Assembly: GCA_024233975.1 (NCBI GenBank)
Contig: JACKOX010000014.1
Span: 1 to 64,000, forward strand
Direction of reading: 5' to 3'
DNA length: 64,000 bases
Source of the DNA: Rhodanobacteraceae bacterium
GTDB lineage: Bacteria > Pseudomonadota > Gammaproteobacteria > Xanthomonadales > Xanthomonadaceae
Under the pieces are notes generated by a model. The model was not told the origin of the DNA, made no database searches, and was given only the letters and a program-made list of their open reading frames with translations. Within the stretch, counting starts at the first letter, position 1. Each line of letters starts with the position of its first letter. Shown one piece after another: positions 54,301-61,228 of the stretch. The translations under genes and the position numbers were made by a program.

Positions 54301-56737
54301 GGCCCGCTTCCGCATCGAATTGAGCCGTGACGGCCAGCATTTCGAGACGGTCGTCGAGGATCGCCTGCAGCCGGTGCCGGCCGAGCAGGTATTCGTGCTG
54401 CCGCAGGCCGTGCCGGCGACGCAGGCCCGCCTGACCCTCTATGACACGCAGAGTGGACAGGGCGGCGTCAATCTGGGCGAATGGAAGGTCATCGCCAGTC
54501 CCGGTTTTGATCCCGAGAAGGGTGCAGTGCGGGACATTGCGACGCCGGCTCTGGGCGGCCACGTGGTGTGGGCCGAGCCAAACCCGGGATCCAGTGGTTC
54601 GTGGAACCGCAATCTGCTGAGCGACAAGGAAGAGCATCCCGACATCCGCCCGCGCGGCCAGCAGCAGAGCGAATCGGTGATCGGCTTCCACCATGATCGC
54701 GCCGCGCTGATCACCGCCGTGGAATGGGATATGGGGCCGGCACCGCGTCGCAAGGGCTTCGACAGCGTCGAAGTCAGCGCTTCGATGGACAGTCCATTCG
54801 GCCCGTGGATACCGTTGGGCAGCATCGACAATGCCCGCGGGGCTGGAGCGCATCGACTGGATCTGCCGAAGCCGGCCTGGGCGCGATTCCTGCGCTTCTC
54901 GGCGCCGCTGACCGAGCGCGTGCATCTCGCCGACCGCATCCGCGTGTTCGAACAGCCCACGGGCGATGGCTACCGCTCGATCCTTGCCGAATGGGGTGAG
55001 CAGAGTTTCGCGTCGTTCTATGAGACCACCCAACCGGTGCAGCCAAAATCGCTGCTACGCGTGCCGCCCACCAACCTGAGCCGTGACACCGCGCAGCTGC
55101 TGCCGCTGGCAACGCCGATAGCGGGCCAGGTGCGGCTGGGCGGCACCGAGCAGTGGTTCGGCGTGGTGGTACCGGATGGGCAGAACACGCTGGAGATCAC
55201 CCTGGATGGCGATCCAACCCTTCGTGTGGTCGCACGCATGGAAGACGAGCAGGGTAACGAGGTGCCGCTGCTGGAGCGTCGACGATCACCCAACGCCCAG
55301 CAGTTGCTGGCCAGCGTGCAAAGTGGCGGAACCTACTATCTCGTGGTGAGCGAGCCGCCGCGCTCAGTGATTTTCAGCTGGGATACCAGTGGCAGTGTCG
55401 GTCCCTACCTGCCGCGCATCTACGCCGCCCTGTCGGCCTTTGCCGGTGACGTGAAGCCGGGGCGTGAAGTCGTCAACCTGCTTCCCTACGGTGGCAACCT
55501 GTTGCTCGATGAGTGGAGCGGGCAGCCCTATGCGTTGCGTACGGTGCTCAACGACTACCAGCGCAGTGACAACAGCAGCGACTCCGAGACCGCGATCAAG
55601 CGCGCCGGCGAGGCGCTGGCTGGCCGCAGCGGGACGCGCGCCATCGTGCTGATCACCGATGCGGCCACCACCCAGAACACCGACCTCTGGCCCGTCCTGC
55701 GTGAAGCGCGGCCGCGCATCTTCAGCCTCGGCGTGCCATCCAGCGGTGCCTTCGGGCGCAACCCCTCGCAGGAAGAAGACCTGCTGGAGGACTGGGCGCG
55801 GGTTGATGGCGGCCACTATGCGCGACTGGTCACGGTGGGCAGCACCGAGCGTGGCTTTGATCGAGCGGCGACCCTGCTGCGGCGACCGGCCGACTATGGC
55901 CTGCGCGTCGACAGCCGCTTCGAGAAGGCGCCGGGACCGGGCTCCCTGCAGGTGGTTTCGGGCAGCAAGGGTGGTTCTGCAGCCACTGCGTCGGGAGCAG
56001 TCGAACTGATCCTCGATGCTTCCGGGTCGATGCTGCAACGTATCGATGGCGTGCGGCGGATCGAACTGGCACGTCGCACCCTCACCCGCGTGGTGTCACA
56101 GCAGTTGGCGCCAGGGACACCGGTGGCACTGCGCGTGTTCGGCCATCGCCAGGCCAACAGCTGTCGCACCGATCTGGAATCGCCGCTGGCGCCACTCGAT
56201 CCGGCGGCGATGCAGCGGACCATTGCCGGCATCAACGCGAAGAACCTGGCGAAGACGCCCATCGCCGATTCGCTGGCTGCGGTGGCTTCCGACCTTGCCA
56301 AGGCCAAGGGTCGCAAGGTCGTGGTACTGCTGACCGATGGCGAGGAGACCTGCGAAGGCGACCCGGCCGCGGCCATCGCTGCATTGCAGGCCAAGGGCAT
56401 CGATGTGCGCGTCAACATCGTCGGTTTCGCCATCGGGGACGAGGCGCTATCCGAGCAGTTTGCCGACTGGGCCGAGCAGGGCGGCGGGCGCTATTTCGCG
56501 GCCAACGACGGCGAAGCGCTGGATGACGCCATGCGACAGGCGTTGCGCGTGCCGTACTTGGTGCTCGACCAGGATGGCAACGTGGTCGCCGAGGGTGAAC
56601 TGGATGGCGATCCGGTGACGCTGCCGCAAGGCATCTATCGCGTGCAGGTACAGAGCGAGCCGGCGCGGGAATTCGTCCGTGTGGAAGTGCCCGGCGAGCA
56701 GGCCGTGACCATCAACCTGGAGGAGTCCAAGCCATGA
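51362..56737 (+). CDS. Giant secreted protein with PPC-like repeats and two vWA domains
   Basis: The 1791-residue product has a signal peptide ending VALADP. EPND motifs at 36, 286, 404, 522 and 642 mark PPC-like beta-sandwich repeats, three of the intervals being 118, 118 and 120 residues. The 250-residue gap to the first motif fits one degenerate repeat. Beta-rich domains follow to about 1300, one of them F5/8C-like. Two von Willebrand A domains follow, with MIDAS motifs DTSGS (1341-1345) and DASGS (1552-1556); the second also has TPIAD and LLTDGEE. A short C-terminal beta region closes it. GTG at 51362 has GGGGG upstream. It probably binds a ligand or partner at the cell surface through metal. 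Confidence 0.85.
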   Translation: MNFQLRIPLFNLFGLLALALPATVALADPTFLVEAEPNDQPAQAQSVSGEAVISGELLGKDQDGFRWSVSDEEATTPWTLTLEGLPGTLTRMDVLKLDWTDDGQAVAGRTRLVTLQTPDGQRPTTTSGLLFEPGEYLIGVSKGGGEGGYRVSMAHGENYFGPYDLADVGEKSPGDTRGKNFRRAWFLAGREALIDWNLPDDAAQSRWQLDLYAPLGRQPELELIDPAGKSLLSRRVESLGRLSLPDLGLQPGRYQLRLKAGENPDGQLFAIETQRSGERVAGSESEPNDERGLGNWADLSRPVSARLSERRDVDRFRFTIDEAKAAQRLQAHVLSSGEGGLRLCLNDEADRQLQCREDTGEVNLDDLRLAPGEYRLLVSRPGAPMDYQISLVELGPDEDGQEAEPNDDPATASGMAGSRTVKGRFTAGGSGTDSDVYQLMITGEPQLWRFQAVGDRIQSLDYLNAKGNQVQRVRVEGNERRARLSNLLLLPGRHMIRVTGFEGDYVLRAIPLGPPDPDFEREPNDDLSTSQRLDWGKERRGLLEDSHDMDAFRFHLPVQEHIRLTVTPASDGVIKGHLYWDDWSFRGSHSPPHTPPGTPLVLQGRFPPGDYRFDINAVVPSEAEYHVLLERLPLDDCGVDCEPNDGNAFFNPIPRDFHIVGAAGEWRDNDVYALPDASRSRPLRVIVNDDGVRPGVQTSDGKTVRMQREVVPVSDAPDAAKRIEWRAELPADQSTFLIANGRGRYDWQLDFDGQPAATALPAAPPVELGLQLDSDSVAAYAPVGQVLDGRLRLRNTGSTPQSLRLALSTSHPGWRASWADGAAMDGETVNVAAGATLERPLRVEVLPDAWPDLDVMLRLGATAADGGVASTETPMRAWREQALLNPARLWSLPVTLLGGINVASTVVGGKRLGGDDLQSGEICRDADQLFDGLTPIGQGMGCRGFKSPPSLTVDLAGDGPSPVAGFSLSPKGRGSAYNMLARFRIELSRDGQHFETVVEDRLQPVPAEQVFVLPQAVPATQARLTLYDTQSGQGGVNLGEWKVIASPGFDPEKGAVRDIATPALGGHVVWAEPNPGSSGSWNRNLLSDKEEHPDIRPRGQQQSESVIGFHHDRAALITAVEWDMGPAPRRKGFDSVEVSASMDSPFGPWIPLGSIDNARGAGAHRLDLPKPAWARFLRFSAPLTERVHLADRIRVFEQPTGDGYRSILAEWGEQSFASFYETTQPVQPKSLLRVPPTNLSRDTAQLLPLATPIAGQVRLGGTEQWFGVVVPDGQNTLEITLDGDPTLRVVARMEDEQGNEVPLLERRRSPNAQQLLASVQSGGTYYLVVSEPPRSVIFSWDTSGSVGPYLPRIYAALSAFAGDVKPGREVVNLLPYGGNLLLDEWSGQPYALRTVLNDYQRSDNSSDSETAIKRAGEALAGRSGTRAIVLITDAATTQNTDLWPVLREARPRIFSLGVPSSGAFGRNPSQEEDLLEDWARVDGGHYARLVTVGSTERGFDRAATLLRRPADYGLRVDSRFEKAPGPGSLQVVSGSKGGSAATASGAVELILDASGSMLQRIDGVRRIELARRTLTRVVSQQLAPGTPVALRVFGHRQANSCRTDLESPLAPLDPAAMQRTIAGINAKNLAKTPIADSLAAVASDLAKAKGRKVVVLLTDGEETCEGDPAAAIAALQAKGIDVRVNIVGFAIGDEALSEQFADWAEQGGGRYFAANDGEALDDAMRQALRVPYLVLDQDGNVVAEGELDGDPVTLPQGIYRVQVQSEPAREFVRVEVPGEQAVTINLEESKP

Positions 56738-56778
56738 CGCAGCGACAGGCGATGCGTACGCCGGAGTGCCACTCGTGA
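56734..56778 (+). CDS. Possible 14-codon coupling reading frame
   Basis: The frame MTQRQAMRTPECHS overlaps the stop of the giant vWA gene as ATGA. It ends with a TGA that overlaps the GTG start of the next gene as GTGA. A strong Shine-Dalgarno GGAGGAG (56719-56725) is 8 bases before its ATG. It may act in translational coupling rather than make a useful peptide. Whether it is translated is unknown. Confidence 0.35.
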   Translation: MTQRQAMRTPECHS

Positions 56779-57401
56779 TCCGCTGGCTGCTGGGGGCGGT
56801 GATCGTCGGCGTGGTGCTGGCCGCCGCACTGCTGTGGTGGACGGCACGTCAATCCGGTGGCAACCGCGCTGTCGAAACCGGTGGTGGACAGGCGTCCACG
56901 ACGGCATCGGCCGGAAGTGACCACCCCGAAACCGCTGCCCGGCACCCTGCGCCAGATCTGGCACGGCTGGCACCGGAACCGAAGAGTTTCGGTTCCGGCC
57001 ATCGCATCAGTCTTCGCGAATACCGCGCCAACCAGGCCGTGCCCGGTGGCGACTGGCGTGCCGACCTGCTGCGCGTTGAGGTCTGTGCCGGCCAGCAGGC
57101 GCTTCGTGGCGGCGCGCTGCCGTCCGCCTTCGCGTTGGGCTACGTCCTGCCGGATGGCGATGTGGAGTATCGCAGCGCCGCGTCGTCAATGACGGTGCTC
57201 GAACCCGCGCTGTCGACACGACTCGCCGGCGAAGAGCTTGCCGCCGGCGACTGTCGCGAGGGCTGGGTGGCTTTCGTGCTGGGCGAGGGACGTGGCCGCG
57301 ACACACGGCAGCCGGACCGCCTGCGTTTCGACAACCGCGCCTTCGGTTTCGTCCCGGCGGGATCGCGGAGCGAACTGGAGTGGACGCTGGCGATGCAGTA
57401 A
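56775..57401 (+). CDS. Single-pass membrane protein of the vWA cluster
   Basis: The 208-residue product has one N-terminal membrane segment (IRWLLGAVIVGVVLAAALLW), a Ser/Thr/Gly-rich linker and a predicted periplasmic domain with two cysteines (VEVCAGQQ and GDCREGW). No family is recognised. GTG at 56775 has GGAG 8 bases upstream; GTG at 56766 would lack one. The start overlaps the mini-frame stop. Position in the transcript suggests a role with the vWA protein and the lipoprotein. Confidence 0.75.
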   Translation: MIRWLLGAVIVGVVLAAALLWWTARQSGGNRAVETGGGQASTTASAGSDHPETAARHPAPDLARLAPEPKSFGSGHRISLREYRANQAVPGGDWRADLLRVEVCAGQQALRGGALPSAFALGYVLPDGDVEYRSAASSMTVLEPALSTRLAGEELAAGDCREGWVAFVLGEGRGRDTRQPDRLRFDNRAFGFVPAGSRSELEWTLAMQ

Positions 57402-57410
57402 TCGCCAGCG
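57385..57410. terminator. Hairpin across the stop codon of the membrane protein gene
   Basis: CGCTGGCGAT (57385-57394) and ATCGCCAGCG (57401-57410) form a 10-bp perfect stem with a 6-base loop that contains most of the TAA stop. It lies between convergent genes and lacks a U-tract. Confidence 0.5.
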
Positions 57411-57424
57411 GTTGAAGCCAGGTG

Positions 57425-57904
57425 TCAGCTGATGGCCTTCAGCATCGCCTCGGCGCTGGAGACCTTGAACTCGCCGGGTGCTTCGACCTGGAGCTTGCGG
57501 ACCACGCCGTTGTCGACATACATCGCGAAACGCTGCGAGCGCAGGCCCATGCCGAATCCGGTGGCGTCCAGCTCAAGGCCAAGGGCGCGGGTGAAGGTGC
57601 CGTTGCCATCGGCCAGCATCACCAGATCCTCGGGCGCATCCTGCGACTTGCCCCAGGCACCCATGACGAAAGCGTCATTCACTGCCAGGCAAGCCACGGT
57701 GATTTCACGACGGCGGAACTCGTCCATCGCGTCGACATAGCCAGGCAGGTGCTTGGCCGAGCAGGTCGGCGTAAAGGCGCCAGGCACCGCGAACAGCAGC
57801 ACCCTGCGGTCCGCGAAGAACTCACTGCTTTCGATGGCCTGCACGCCGTCCTTGAGAATATTGAGGGTGGCCTCGGGAATCCGTTCACCGACCTTGATGC
57901 TCAT
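57425..57904 (-). CDS. Prx5-type peroxiredoxin
   Basis: This thiol peroxidase reduces hydroperoxides in the cytoplasm. The peroxidatic Cys48 is in PGAFTPTCSAKHLPGY, the Prx5/PMP20 signature. A second cysteine, Cys72 (VACLAVNDAFVM), is at the position conserved in this group. The length is 159 residues. ATG at 57904 has GGAG and AAGG just upstream. The gene is convergent with the vWA cluster and divergent from hsp20. Confidence 0.94.
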   Translation of the reverse strand: MSIKVGERIPEATLNILKDGVQAIESSEFFADRRVLLFAVPGAFTPTCSAKHLPGYVDAMDEFRRREITVACLAVNDAFVMGAWGKSQDAPEDLVMLADGNGTFTRALGLELDATGFGMGLRSQRFAMYVDNGVVRKLQVEAPGEFKVSSAEAMLKAIS

Positions 57905-57997
57905 GCCTTGATCTCCATTGCTTTCGTGGCTGCCTCGCAGCCCGGGCAAATCATATCGTGGCTGAACGAAAGCGCACGAATGCCAGCCTCCCGGATA

Positions 57998-58023
57998 TTG
58001 AAATCTGCTGGCAAGCCCGCAAT
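57998..58023 (+). promoter_or_regulatory. Heat-shock (sigma-32-like) promoter for hsp20
   Basis: TTGAAA (57998-58003) is followed after 12 bases by CCCGCAAT (58016-58023), close to the sigma-32 pattern CTTGAAA and CCCCATnT. It ends 47 bases before the hsp20 ATG. The gene it serves is a classic heat-shock gene. Confidence 0.5.
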
Positions 58024-58070
58024 TCCTGTGTAACGGCGGCCAGTCCGTCAACCTGTTTTCGGAGATAGCA

Positions 58071-58517
58071 ATGAACGTCAACCGCTACAGCCCGTTGTCC
58101 GGCAATGCCCATCTCGGCGACGAGATGCGGCAGGTGTTCGAGCGCTTCTTCGGCGACGCCGACAGCGACGCGTCGAAGGTCGTTACCAGCAACTGGACGC
58201 CGCGCGTGGACATCAAGGAAGAGAATGACCGCTTCCTGATCCTCGCCGACGTGCCGGGCGTCGATCCCAATGCGATCGAGATCGACATGGACAACGGCAT
58301 CCTGAGCATTCGTGGTGAGCGCAGCGCTTCCACCACCGAAGAGGGCGAGCGTTTCTCGCGCGTTGAGCGCAGTCATGGCGCCTTCTATCGTCGCTTCGCC
58401 TTGCCCGATAGCGCCGATCCGGAAGGCATCGTCGCCACCGGCAAGCACGGCGTTCTGGAAATCGTGATTCCCAAGCGGGCCGAAACCAAGCCGCGACGGA
58501 TCCAGGTCAACGCCTGA
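58071..58517 (+). CDS. Hsp20 / alpha-crystallin family small heat-shock protein
   Basis: This ATP-independent holdase binds unfolding proteins. The 148-residue product has the alpha-crystallin domain from about 43 to 140: WTPRVDIKEENDRFLILADV, GILSIRGERS, SHGAFYRRFALPD and the C-terminal GVLEIVIPK with a basic tail. ATG at 58071 has GGAG upstream. A terminator follows. Confidence 0.95.
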   Translation: MNVNRYSPLSGNAHLGDEMRQVFERFFGDADSDASKVVTSNWTPRVDIKEENDRFLILADVPGVDPNAIEIDMDNGILSIRGERSASTTEEGERFSRVERSHGAFYRRFALPDSADPEGIVATGKHGVLEIVIPKRAETKPRRIQVNA

Positions 58518-58532
58518 AGCTGTCGCCTTCTT

Positions 58533-58560
58533 CTGCCGCCAGCAGATGGCGGCAGGTTTT
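58533..58560 (+). terminator. Intrinsic terminator of hsp20
   Basis: CTGCCGCC (58533-58540) and GGCGGCAG (58548-58555) form an 8-bp stem with a 7-base loop, followed by GTTTT. It starts 15 bases after the hsp20 stop. Confidence 0.65.
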
Positions 58561-58576
58561 GACGCATGGATGATGG

Positions 58577-58604
58577 CGGCCCGGCCGGGCGACCGGTCGG
58601 GCCG
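58577..58604. other. Long hairpin with GCGA tetraloop between hsp20 and cbpA
   Basis: CGGCCCGGCCGG (58577-58588) pairs with CCGGTCGGGCCG (58593-58604) over 12 bp, with one G-U pair and the GNRA-type loop GCGA. No U-tract follows. Confidence 0.55.
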
Positions 58605-58621
58605 TCGTGCTTGAGAATGCC

Positions 58622-58647
58622 GGCGATCATCGCCGATGATGATCGCC
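58622..58647. other. 10-bp perfect hairpin upstream of cbpA
   Basis: GGCGATCATC (58622-58631) and GATGATCGCC (58638-58647) are perfect inverse copies around a 6-base loop. They end 19 bases before the cbpA ATG, just upstream of its Shine-Dalgarno. It could be an operator or a leader stem. Confidence 0.55.
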
Positions 58648-58666
58648 ATGCTTCGGGAGTGAGTGC

Positions 58667-59584
58667 ATGGAGTTCAAGGACTATTACGCCGAGCTTGGCG
58701 TGGCTGCGGACAGCAGCGAGGCGGAGATCAAGTCCGCCTATCGCAAGCTGGCGCGCAAGTACCACCCGGATGTCAGCAAGGAGCCGAATGCCGAGGACCG
58801 TTTCAAGGCGGTCAACGAGGCCTACGAAGTGCTGCGCGACAAGGAAAAACGTGCCGCCTACGATCAGCTGCGGGCGCGTGGTTACCGGCCGGGTGATGAA
58901 TTCGACGTGCCGCCGGATTTTGGTCAGGGCGGCCATGGTCACGGCTACGAGTTTGATCTGGGGGATGTGTTTGCGCGCGGCCAGGGCGGCGGTGGCGCCG
59001 GCTTCAGCGACTTCTTCGAGTCCTTGTTTGGTGCGGCGCATGCGCGTCGAGCACAGCAGGCGCGTGGCCAGGCGCACGGTCGTCCGCCGCAGGCGCGCCG
59101 GGCTCGCGTCCAGCTGCCGCTGGAAGCGGTCTACGAGGGTGGCCCGCAACGCCTGCAGATCGATGGCCGCACGCTGGAAGTGAAGATTCCGGCCGGCGTG
59201 CGCGAGGGCCAATCCATCCGCCTCGCAGGCCAGGGTGGGCAGGGCGCGGACCTGCTGCTGGAGGTGGCCTATGCCGCACATCCGGATTTCAGCGTGGAAG
59301 GCCGCGATGTGGTGTTCGAGCTGCCACTGGCGCCCTGGGAGGCGGCGCTCGGCGCCAGTGTGTCGGTGCCGACGCTTGGCGGTGAGGTGAACGTCAAGGT
59401 GCCGCCCGGTTCAAACAGCGGTCGCCGGCTGCGGCTTCGTGGTCGTGGCCTGCCGGGAACCCCGCCGGGCAATCAGTACGTCGAGCTGCAGGTGGAGACA
59501 CCACCGGCCGCCAGCGACAAGGAAATCGAGGCGTACCGGGCGTTCGAGCAGGCATTCCCGGACTTTGATCCGCGGACGGCCTGA
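58667..59584 (+). CDS. cbpA: Curved-DNA-binding-type DnaJ co-chaperone CbpA
   Basis: CbpA-type proteins are DnaJ homologues that stimulate DnaK and, in E. coli, bind DNA. The J domain (about 4-68) has the HPD motif at 33-35. A Gly-rich linker follows (about 88-125), then two C-terminal client-binding domains (ARVQLPLEAVYEGGPQRLQI and VNVKVPPGSNSGRRLRLRGRG). There is no cysteine-rich zinc finger, which separates it from DnaJ. The length is 305 residues. It lies next to hsp20. Confidence 0.93.
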   Translation: MEFKDYYAELGVAADSSEAEIKSAYRKLARKYHPDVSKEPNAEDRFKAVNEAYEVLRDKEKRAAYDQLRARGYRPGDEFDVPPDFGQGGHGHGYEFDLGDVFARGQGGGGAGFSDFFESLFGAAHARRAQQARGQAHGRPPQARRARVQLPLEAVYEGGPQRLQIDGRTLEVKIPAGVREGQSIRLAGQGGQGADLLLEVAYAAHPDFSVEGRDVVFELPLAPWEAALGASVSVPTLGGEVNVKVPPGSNSGRRLRLRGRGLPGTPPGNQYVELQVETPPAASDKEIEAYRAFEQAFPDFDPRTA

Positions 59585-59610
59585 ACGCGACAATCGCCGG
59601 GCAGTTGCCC

Positions 59611-59645
59611 ACAAAAAACGCCGCGAAACCGCGGCGTTTTTTTTG
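59611..59645. terminator. Bidirectional intrinsic terminator
   Basis: ACAAAAAACGCCGCG and CGCGGCGTTTTTTTTGT form a GC-rich stem with flanking A and T runs and loop AAAC. It ends cbpA and the convergent pilH. Confidence 0.95.
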
Positions 59646-59666
59646 TAGTCGGCCTGCTGAAAGGAA

Positions 59667-60035
59667 TCAGGCAGCCGGCAGCAGTTCCTTCACCGTCTTG
59701 ATGAGCTGCGACTCGTTGACCGGCTTGGTCAGGTAGGCCTTCGCACCCTGGCGCATGCCCCAGACGCGGTCGGTTTCCTGATCCTTGGTGGTGACCAGCA
59801 CGATCGGAATATGCGCCGTCGTGGCTTCCTTGGAAATGGCGCGGGTGGCCTGGAAACCATTGAGGTTTGGCATGACCACGTCCATCAGGATCAGGTCGGG
59901 CAATTCCTTCTTGGCGACTTCCACGCCCAGCGCGCCGTCTTCGGCGGTCAGGGTCTCGTGTCCCAGTTTCTCGATGATGCGCTTCATGCCCATCAACTGA
60001 GAAGGAGAGTCGTCAACAATCAGCACTCGGGCCAT
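59667..60035 (-). CDS. pilH: Single-domain response regulator PilH-like
   Basis: This CheY-like receiver resembles PilH, which acts in the Pil-Chp system for twitching motility. The 122-residue product begins MARVLIVDDSPSQLMGMKRI. The phosphorylation site is Asp52 (LILMDVVMPNLNG), with Lys in YLTKPVNES. ATG at 60035 is preferred because GAGG is 5-8 bases upstream; GTG at 60041 is an alternative. No pilG, pilI or pilJ lies next to it, so it is a detached member of that set, or another single-domain regulator. Confidence 0.85.
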   Translation of the reverse strand: MARVLIVDDSPSQLMGMKRIIEKLGHETLTAEDGALGVEVAKKELPDLILMDVVMPNLNGFQATRAISKEATTAHIPIVLVTTKDQETDRVWGMRQGAKAYLTKPVNESQLIKTVKELLPAA

Positions 60036-60055
60036 AGTCACCTCATGGTTTGCGA

Positions 60056-60086
60056 TGTGATGGTCAGGCTTGGCCTGACCATCACA
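60056..60086. other. 14-bp perfect hairpin upstream of pilH
   Basis: TGTGATGGTCAGGC (60056-60069) and GCCTGACCATCACA (60073-60086) are exact inverse copies with a 3-base loop. It starts 20 bases upstream of the pilH ATG and has no U-tract on either strand. Confidence 0.65.
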
Positions 60087-60226
60087 CCCGGATTTACAAA
60101 TACTGGTCCATCCCGATGGCGGGTGGACGGCGCCAGACCCGACAAGCGGGCAGGGCGACGGAAGCTTCAGTCTAGCAGCTTATCGCGCTCTGATCGCGCG
60201 CGTCGAGCCAGTGGATCGAGGGACGA

Positions 60227-61228
60227 TCAGCCGTCGATCCTGACCAGGGTCCGGCCAAAGGAATCACCGACCAGCATGGTGTCGAACACGCTGGAAAGTT
60301 CGTCCAACGTGACGGTTTTCGTGCAGATTCCGTCGAGGTTGGCTGGCTTCCAGGCGTCGCCGAGCCGCTCCCACACGGCGTTGCGGATGTCGCGAGCCGT
60401 GCCGGCCGAAGCGATCCCCAGCAGGGATACGCCTCGGATGATGAAGGGCATGACCGTTGTAGCCAGCGAATGGCCGCCAGCAAGCCCGCAGCTGGCGATG
60501 TTGCCGTACGGCTTGATGACGCGGGTCAGCCCGGCCAGCATCTCGTCACCGACGTTGTCGATGGCGCCGGCCCAGCTGGCGGCTTCCAGCGGACGCTGGC
60601 CCCAGTGCAGTTCGCGGCGCGAGATCACCTGCCTGGCGCCGAGCAGCTTGAGGAAGTCCAGCCGGTCCATCTTGCCGGTGATCGCATGTGCCTCGTAGCC
60701 GGCGCGGGTGAGGATGTCGATGGCCAGCATGCCGACGCCGCCGGTGGCGCCGGTCACCACCACCGGTCCCATGTCCGGCGTCTGCCCGTTCTGCTCCATG
60801 CGGTACAGCGACAGCGCGGCGGTGAAGCCGGCGGTGCCGAGGATCATGGCTTCGCGCAGATCGAGTCCGTCTGGCAATGGAATGACCCACTTCGCCTCCA
60901 GTCGCGCGTATTCCGCGTAGCCGCCATCCCGCGTTTCGGAAAGCCCACAGCCGGTGCAGAGCACGGCGTCGCCTTCCCTGAAGGCCGGATCGGTCGAAGC
61001 CACAACATGGCCCGCGACATCGATGCCACCGACCAGTGGCGACCGGCGGAGGATGCTGCCCTGACCGGTGCCAGCCAGCGCGTCTTTGTAGTTGACTGAT
61101 GAAAACGCCGACTTGATGACGACCTCGCCGGGCGACAGGTCATCCACGGACATCGTTTCGATGCCCGCGCGGTAGTCTTCCCGGTTGGCGTGGATGCGGA
61201 AGGCGTGGAAGTTATTCGGAGAGTTCAT
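60227..61228 (-). CDS. acuI: Acrylyl-CoA reductase AcuI / YhdH-type quinone oxidoreductase
   Basis: This medium-chain dehydrogenase reduces acrylyl-CoA with NADPH to detoxify it. The 333-residue product has SSVNYKDALAGTGQGSILRR, the nucleotide-binding VVTGATGGVGMLAID and the YhdH-type GLAGGHSLATTVMPFIIRGVSLLGI. ATG at 61228 follows GAGGATTCCG. It lacks zinc-ligand cysteines. The upstream lipoprotein gene ends 17 bases inside its start. It is separated from pilH by a 190-base gap. Confidence 0.9.
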   Translation of the reverse strand: MNSPNNFHAFRIHANREDYRAGIETMSVDDLSPGEVVIKSAFSSVNYKDALAGTGQGSILRRSPLVGGIDVAGHVVASTDPAFREGDAVLCTGCGLSETRDGGYAEYARLEAKWVIPLPDGLDLREAMILGTAGFTAALSLYRMEQNGQTPDMGPVVVTGATGGVGMLAIDILTRAGYEAHAITGKMDRLDFLKLLGARQVISRRELHWGQRPLEAASWAGAIDNVGDEMLAGLTRVIKPYGNIASCGLAGGHSLATTVMPFIIRGVSLLGIASAGTARDIRNAVWERLGDAWKPANLDGICTKTVTLDELSSVFDTMLVGDSFGRTLVRIDG

